A stretch of DNA of 64,000 bases from contig OZ024798.1 in the NCBI GenBank assembly GCA_964017045.1, forward strand, positions 10,189,793-10,253,792, read 5' to 3'. The notes beneath the pieces were generated by a model that did not search any database, had not been told where the DNA came from, and saw nothing but the letters and a program-made list of their open reading frames with translations. This stretch comes from Omphiscola glabra (taxonomy: Eukaryota > Mollusca > Gastropoda > Lymnaeidae). Each line of letters starts with the position of its first letter. Position 1 is the stretch's first letter. Of the stretch, positions 59,401 to 64,000 are shown piece after piece. The translations under genes and the position numbers were made by a program.

Positions 59401-61845
59401 AAAGCAAGAAAGGAGAAAGACTTTGAATTAGGGAACAACCGGAAATCGCCTCAGACATTGGTCAAATATTCTCGTCTGCAAATAATGCTATATCTATCCA
59501 TGCCGATCCCAATATTAATTAACAAAGTTAGAATTTTAAAGAAATTCAATGAACTCGCATATTAAAATGGGCGGCTGGATGACTTTGTGTTCTAAATTTT
59601 AAACTACTTGTTGGCTGGAGTTCAAAACCCAGAAGAAGAAAACAAACATCAGAAGCACCCCATAGTTTTTGCCAAGAACAAAAATGCTACTTCAACACTT
59701 ACTTAATAATAATTAGATAAAAGCTATAACATGGCAACAAGAAAAATTCATGAATAATCTCCCCTTAGCTGCACACGCATTCTAACATCTTTACATCCTA
59801 CCTAAATGAATAAATCGCAACTTTTAAAAAAAAATGGCTCGATAAAGTCTGATTTTCATCAATTTTTTTTTTACACCAATCGGTAGTAATTTTTTCAAAA
59901 ATGGACTCACACGGTGGATTGGATAGAAAATATAGATATTTCATCGTTAAATTATGTTAGCTGTTGTAATACAGATTCCTGTAATTAAATTAACGAAGTG
60001 AGATAAATATATTGTTGGCCTTGACAAAGTTATTGAGCTCACCGTCTTGTATATTAACCACAAGAAATTTGGGTAAGTACACGTGGACAGGAGTTGTTTT
60101 TTTTAAAAACTCTTTGCACTATGTGGATAATTTACTTTTAATTCATTATTTTTACTTGATGAATATTTAAATTTTCTAACTTAAGTTGAGCTCTTGACTG
60201 CAAAACTGTTAAGGGAACATGTGTTACTTAAATCTCTCCGAAACTGATTTCATAATTTCATGATATAAATCAAGAATTCAAGATGAATATTAAAGTAAAT
60301 TAAATCAAATTAAGAAATTAAATTGAAATTTAACAAAGTGCTTTACACCTTATATCAATGAATTAAATTAGCAGAAATGACAAGAATAAATAATTTACTA
60401 GTGAAATTGATTGGATGTGTCATAGTCTACATGTTAATATTTAACAAAATCAAAGGTATTACAGGAAAAATCATGAATAATTTGTCAATGGATTAAATGG
60501 TACTCAAAATTCAAACCCGGATATGGCAAATAATAGTCCCAATAAACTTGGATTCAGTGCCTGATAAAAATGTCTACCCGGTTGTTCCCTACTTTAAATA
60601 ACTGATCAAAGTTACTGGCTTAAAAATTTGTAGCGAAGAAATCCCTTAGAGATTAAAGTACAAGAACAAAAAAGCTTCTTAATCTTTCCATTTCAAGAGA
60701 ACATACCTGGACCTTTTGACTTGTGAAGAAGACCCAACCTATATACTACCAGCCTCTCATTATAAGGTACTTTCTGTGAATAAAAATTATTTCTGTGAAT
60801 AAAAATTATTTGAAATTTAAAGTCTATCAAACATAATTTTTTAAATACACCATCTGATCACAAATAAGAAACGCTTTATTATATTTCCCCATACACATTC
60901 AAGACCTGGGAGTGCTTCTTTCACATACAAATTCTTAGTTGAGCTATAAGATGCATCAATTTCTTTTCCTGCCCTGATTAGCTGTGTAGCTTTTAAAAAA
61001 GTGTAAGAGTTTGAATGTCCTTTCATAATACCGGTAACCTTTGTCTTTATATTACTCATGTCCCACAAGACACCAGATGCCACAACTCTGCTTTCGTGGC
61101 CAATGGCATGGAGTTTGTTGACTTTACTTTGAAAACATAAAAAGGTTAAACTATGACTAAAACAAGCAGGGTCATGTGCATCCAGACAAGTGCTGAAAGA
61201 TGGTTTAAGTCTTTTAATAATTTACAAACTATACTTGTTTCATCTATCAAACCTGTTGATCTCAGTAAAAGAAATTTCTTTTGAGGCCCCCAGGTGAAAT
61301 CCTAAACAACATAAGCTACAATGAACTACTAATTATTAAAGTCCAAGGAACGAAGGAGGTTGGATTTTTTTTTTCAAGCTGAAGCAATTCTAAATGACAA
61401 CGATTTATTATTTTTAAAAAAATGTCCTTAACTAATTCTCATTACCTTGATGCTGAACCATATCATCAGTGGAAATGCAAGAACAAAAATAATGGAATAT
61501 CCCAACATCACAAAAAATCTTGCAATCCTATTTGTGCGAAGTTCTGATGCTATGGAATATGCAAAATAAAATTCAGTTGCCTACATAATATATGTAATAA
61601 AATGTATTATTAACTGTTAAGATATTTAATACTCTAATGAAAACCATTACTACTATAAGTACTATATGCTTACCAATCTCATTGGTCTGTGCCTCAATCT
61701 TATCTCCACTATAAGTAAAGATAGATTTGTAGCTTTGCCTCTGAATTTCTTTTCCATCATTGTATGTGAAAACTGATTTAAAGTCAAAAGTGTCCTCATG
61801 ATCCGACATTGGTATTAAAGTATATTTGCTTGAAGCCATGCTCAT
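53467..61845 (-). CDS. STOML1: Stomatin-like protein 1 (band-7/SPFH plus SCP2 domains)
   Basis: Minus-strand exons: 61845-61674 (ATG; acceptor at 61852 shows a 5' UTR intron), 61549-61446, 60773-60707, 59323-59241, 58813-58610, 58265-58210, 58042-57897, 54982-54611 and 53693-53467 (TAA). They sum to 1431 nt, 476 residues. An N-terminal cytosolic segment is followed by a hydrophobic hairpin (about 69-91, ending FPLMIWFSIK). A band-7 domain follows (about 93-250: VPYNERLVVYRLG, LPLIDRSHKVN, LDRSTRILVQTAL). A linker leads to an SCP2 sterol-carrier-like domain (about 352-470: FEISGTGAGTYFLDLKN, KPFQAFMSGRLRISGD). The band-7 plus SCP2 order is specific to STOML1/UNC-24, inner-leaflet membrane scaffolds that in animals affect ion channels and late-endosomal lipid handling. 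Intron 7 appears to be GC-AG. Intron 2 has a duplicated acceptor. Confidence 0.9.
54010..54260 (+). mobile_element. MITE-like repeat, copy 2 (truncated)
   Basis: Shares with 44742-45082 the words GCTATTCGGATGTCATT, GGTAGTTTATTTTAGTTAAA, CTTACAAACCCAAC and the right end AACCTCTCACTTCTGGTACG. The left TIR is missing or diverged. It lies in the STOML1 intron between exons 8 and 9. Confidence 0.75.
55033..55385 (+). repeat. 24-bp minisatellite (about 14 copies)
   Basis: Unit GTTATAAGAGTCTTTTGTTA plus AGTG, with TATGTG and TCTTATG variants. It begins about 50 bp outside STOML1 exon 8, in the intron. Confidence 0.95.
55932..56356 (+). repeat. 44-bp minisatellite, left block (about 9-10 copies)
   Basis: Unit AAGAACTACACAACTGTGCA plus ATCTCTAAGAGTACAGTTCA and TGTC. 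Units differ at GAG/GGG and TACA/TACG/TAAG. It is interrupted at 56357 by a transposon and resumes at 57089. Confidence 0.95.
56357..57085 (+). mobile_element. PIF/Harbinger-type non-autonomous element inside the minisatellite
   Basis: Ends GGGTGATAATACACTAGGTC and GACATAGTGTATTATCACCC are inverted and flanked by TAA on both sides (56354-56356 and 57086-57088). A 3-bp TWA target duplication and GGG-starting TIRs point to PIF/Harbinger. The interior (729 bp in total) shows no transposase frame. It splits the 44-bp array, so it inserted after the array had formed. Confidence 0.85.
57089..57805 (+). repeat. 44-bp minisatellite, right block (about 16 copies)
   Basis: Continuation of the left block in the same unit phase. 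It ends about 90 bp from STOML1 exon 7, within the intron. Confidence 0.95.
60771..60808 (-). repeat. 19-bp duplication copying the exon 3 acceptor of STOML1
   Basis: Two identical 19-bp units on the minus strand each end in TTTTTATTCACAG. The proximal AG (exon start 60773) gives AAA GTA CCT in frame. The upstream copy (exon start 60792) would add 19 nt and an immediate TAA stop. Confidence 0.9.
60841..61140 (-). other. Unidentified open frame in a STOML1 intron
   Basis: Minus strand, about 95 open codons (includes KVNKLHAIGHESRVVASGVL and KEIDASYSSTKNLYVKE), ending at TAA 60841-60843. It does not match the band-7 fold and breaks the order of STOML1 exons. It may be a fragment of a mobile-element protein. 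I do not recognise it. Confidence 0.3.
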
Positions 61846-61851
61846 TTCAAT

Positions 61852-63847
61852 CTTTAAAGAAGAAAGAATATTTTTTTTACACATTACACAGTGCTTTTTT
61901 TTACAAAGAAATGTAGATATGATTTAAAACAAGCAATCTAATGCTAATGACCCAGTGAAGTACATTGACCACTAACATTAACCCAAGAGGTGAACTTACA
62001 AAAGTGCATCCCCAACAAACACACATCATTAAGATAATGGTATATTTAAACTCCAAAAGTGGCAATAGGGATTTGGTTGCTCTTATTTTTCTTCTTTTAC
62101 TCACCACACAAGAAATGTAAAATACACTAATATAAGTGAAAGTGGTACTTGTGTAAAAGTGTGTAAAGAGAGATAAAGGAAACATAATGCCAATGCTCAT
62201 AATAGCATCTATTTTGTAAATTGCATTAAATTTAAATTATGTATATTTTCATAGTTCATAATTCATAGGTGTAGGTCAGGTTTGTGAGTCAGTGTCTGAC
62301 TGACTGAAATATAAAACAATTATGAATTAACATACACTGTAAATAACTAAGAATAAGAAGGAACTGTCTATACAGAATTACATGGCATGGTGAGCACAGT
62401 GACTGAATGAGCAGCCTCCTCTCGGGCTCCTGTAAAGGTCAATGTTAGACTGCATCAGTCACTGTCTCTCTCACTCATACTTCTGTCTGACATATCTCAG
62501 TCGTTGACGACGTCGATGTTGACAAAATGTTGTCTTACACTTACGTCACGTACATCCCAAAAATAAAAATGTCAAAAAAAATATTAATTTTGTAAAAGTA
62601 GACAAGCTAACTTTGTTTTTTTATGATCACTAATTCACCTTTTAAGATGAAGATTCTGGAGTATACCAATTCTGGTCATAAAACTGTTAACGGTTGTTAA
62701 ATATAATTTAATGGTGAAAAATAACCTTCTTCTAATAATTAGGCTTAGGCATTTCGCAAGTTGCTGTTTACAAATTAAAAGAACTCTCCAAAAAGAAAAC
62801 GTAAAAATGTGACAAGACTACCCCAAATCGTGATAGGTGCAGCCATTGTGATAAGAAAGGATAGCCTAACCTTTCACCGTTTTAAACCCATTATAAAATT
62901 ATCAAGGAAGAAAGGAAATCTTCTGTAATTTTTAATATATACATATGTAACAAATATTTGAAAATAAAATCTAAGCAGTTCTATATTAAAAGAACCACAC
63001 CAATTAATTATTATGTAATGTAATTAACAATTTTGTTTTGTGTTTCATTCCATCATTGCGAAAATTCTAACAATGGGCAAATAGTTGTCAACAAACGAAA
63101 TCAATAGTTAACTTCGCTTATTAACTCACCTTACTCGGTGGAATCAATCAATATCAAATTGAAAGTTATTCGTGTGGAATAAAAAAAATACTAATAATAA
63201 AATTAAATTACAACTTATTCAAATGGTAATAAGCAAAACTCATTGTTAATTTTTAGTAAACTTATAATAGAAGGGAGGCGTACTTTATTTGTATTTTTTT
63301 AAAAATCAAATTATAATTATTTGTTTTCCTCTACTACTTCTATGCTAGCCTAAGACTAAGAGTTAAGAGTAAGTAACGAATTTTAATTTAAGATATTATT
63401 GCTACATTAAAAATGTAAACAAGCCGTTACGGTAAGGTGTTGACCTCACTGAAATAGCACTGTAAAATTTAATGACAGTAGAATTAATAGTGTAGGATGT
63501 CAACGATCGGAAACTCTCCAAGCCAACGACAACCAATTTGCCATTCATAATTTTGAGTCTTTGCGAGAGGATGGATCGATAGTGCGCGTGAGGGGAAAAA
63601 GCTGAAGGGAGAATAATCTCTCCTGCAAGATCGATACAGTTCAGTCAGGGGATTCGTTTCTCCTTTTTGCCGGACAACATAACATTATGTAGATTTCTTT
63701 ACCGAGGATGAACGAAGAACAGTGATATCTGATATTTCATTATTGCAAAACACATAACTTTATGATAAGCTATTATCTTGTTTCGCAGGACTGAGGCTGA
63801 GGTGCACATTTCTATTACTTTGTTGATTTCAAATTAATCAAATAATT
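61852..63847. other. Upstream region of STOML1 and of a divergent gene
   Basis: AT-rich. The acceptor just 5' of the STOML1 start codon implies a non-coding first exon somewhere here. The less AT-rich patch at about 63500-63720 is a plausible shared promoter area, but no TATA box or named element can be assigned. The open frame at 61901-62200 on the minus strand is hydrophobic low-complexity and not called. Confidence 0.4.
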
Positions 63848-63893
63848 ATGGGGAAAACAGTTGATAATCATATTTGCTCACAGGCAGTTTCAG
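63848..63893 (+). CDS. Possible first coding exon of a further plus-strand gene
   Basis: ATG at 63848 starts MGKTVDNHICSQAVS and ends at a consensus donor (TCAG|GTATGT, phase 1). It lies downstream of the GC-richer putative promoter patch. It is too short to identify and the rest would be outside the window. Confidence 0.3.
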
Positions 63894-64000
63894 GTATGTT
63901 TTATCATTTTAATTAGAAGGGACGAGTGTAATTGTTGTTAATTTTTTAAAAAATCCCTGATTAACATAAAGTTCAATTCTTATAATGAGTCAAAGTCAAT

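Noticed and set aside
61901..62200. 99-codon hydrophobic minus-strand open frame upstream of STOML1
   Set aside because: AT-rich sequence readily gives such frames; no domain, start context or splice sites.

Overview
The window is animal nuclear DNA, most likely from a heterobranch gastropod (a freshwater pulmonate snail is the best guess). Three lines of evidence point this way: short exons with GT/AG-bounded introns, AT-rich DNA dense in minisatellites and poly(G)/poly(C) tracts, and hAT-type elements that look like the SPIN family, which to my knowledge is recorded in a pond snail. No tRNA, rRNA, CRISPR array or bacterial feature was seen.

Layout. (1) About 0.9-1.0 kb: a possible 3' terminal exon of an unidentified minus-strand gene. 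(2) 2.3-9.5 kb, plus strand: nine exons of a METTL25/METTL25B (RRNAD1)-type methyltransferase-like gene; any 5' exons are not recognised. (3) 31.6-10.1 kb, minus strand: an exploded gene for a single-pass receptor with a signal peptide, a Cys-containing probably Ig-like ectodomain, an acidic stalk, one membrane helix and a tyrosine-motif tail ending in an ITAM-spaced pair, YxxL-x6-YxxL. (4) 31.6-43.8 kb: gene-poor DNA full of tandem repeats and decayed transposons. (5) 43.9-51.1 kb, plus strand: a complete seven-exon SLC16 (monocarboxylate transporter family) gene. (6) 61.8-53.5 kb, minus strand: a complete nine-exon stomatin-like protein 1 (STOML1/UNC-24 type) gene with band-7 and SCP2 domains. 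(7) 63.85 kb, plus strand: a possible first coding exon of a further gene.

For three genes and the core receptor model, the exon sets read from the sequence join in a consistent phase and sum to whole codons: METTL25-like 1245 nt from exon 2328, SLC16 2214 nt, STOML1 1431 nt, receptor core 1359 nt. These are manual splice models without transcript support.

The most striking features are the ITAM-like receptor and the way tandem duplication has copied splice sites. A 55-bp minisatellite has amplified the end of METTL25 exon 6 with its 5' splice site about 19 times. A 49-bp duplication copies the donor of exon 2 in the same gene. A 19-bp duplication copies a STOML1 acceptor. The donor end of the receptor's transmembrane exon appears three times. 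More than 25 tandem arrays lie in the window, the longest about 2.1 kb. Several transposons have clear ends and target-site duplications: hAT types (8 bp) and one PIF/Harbinger type (TAA) sitting inside a minisatellite. The genes do not form an operon or an obvious shared pathway.
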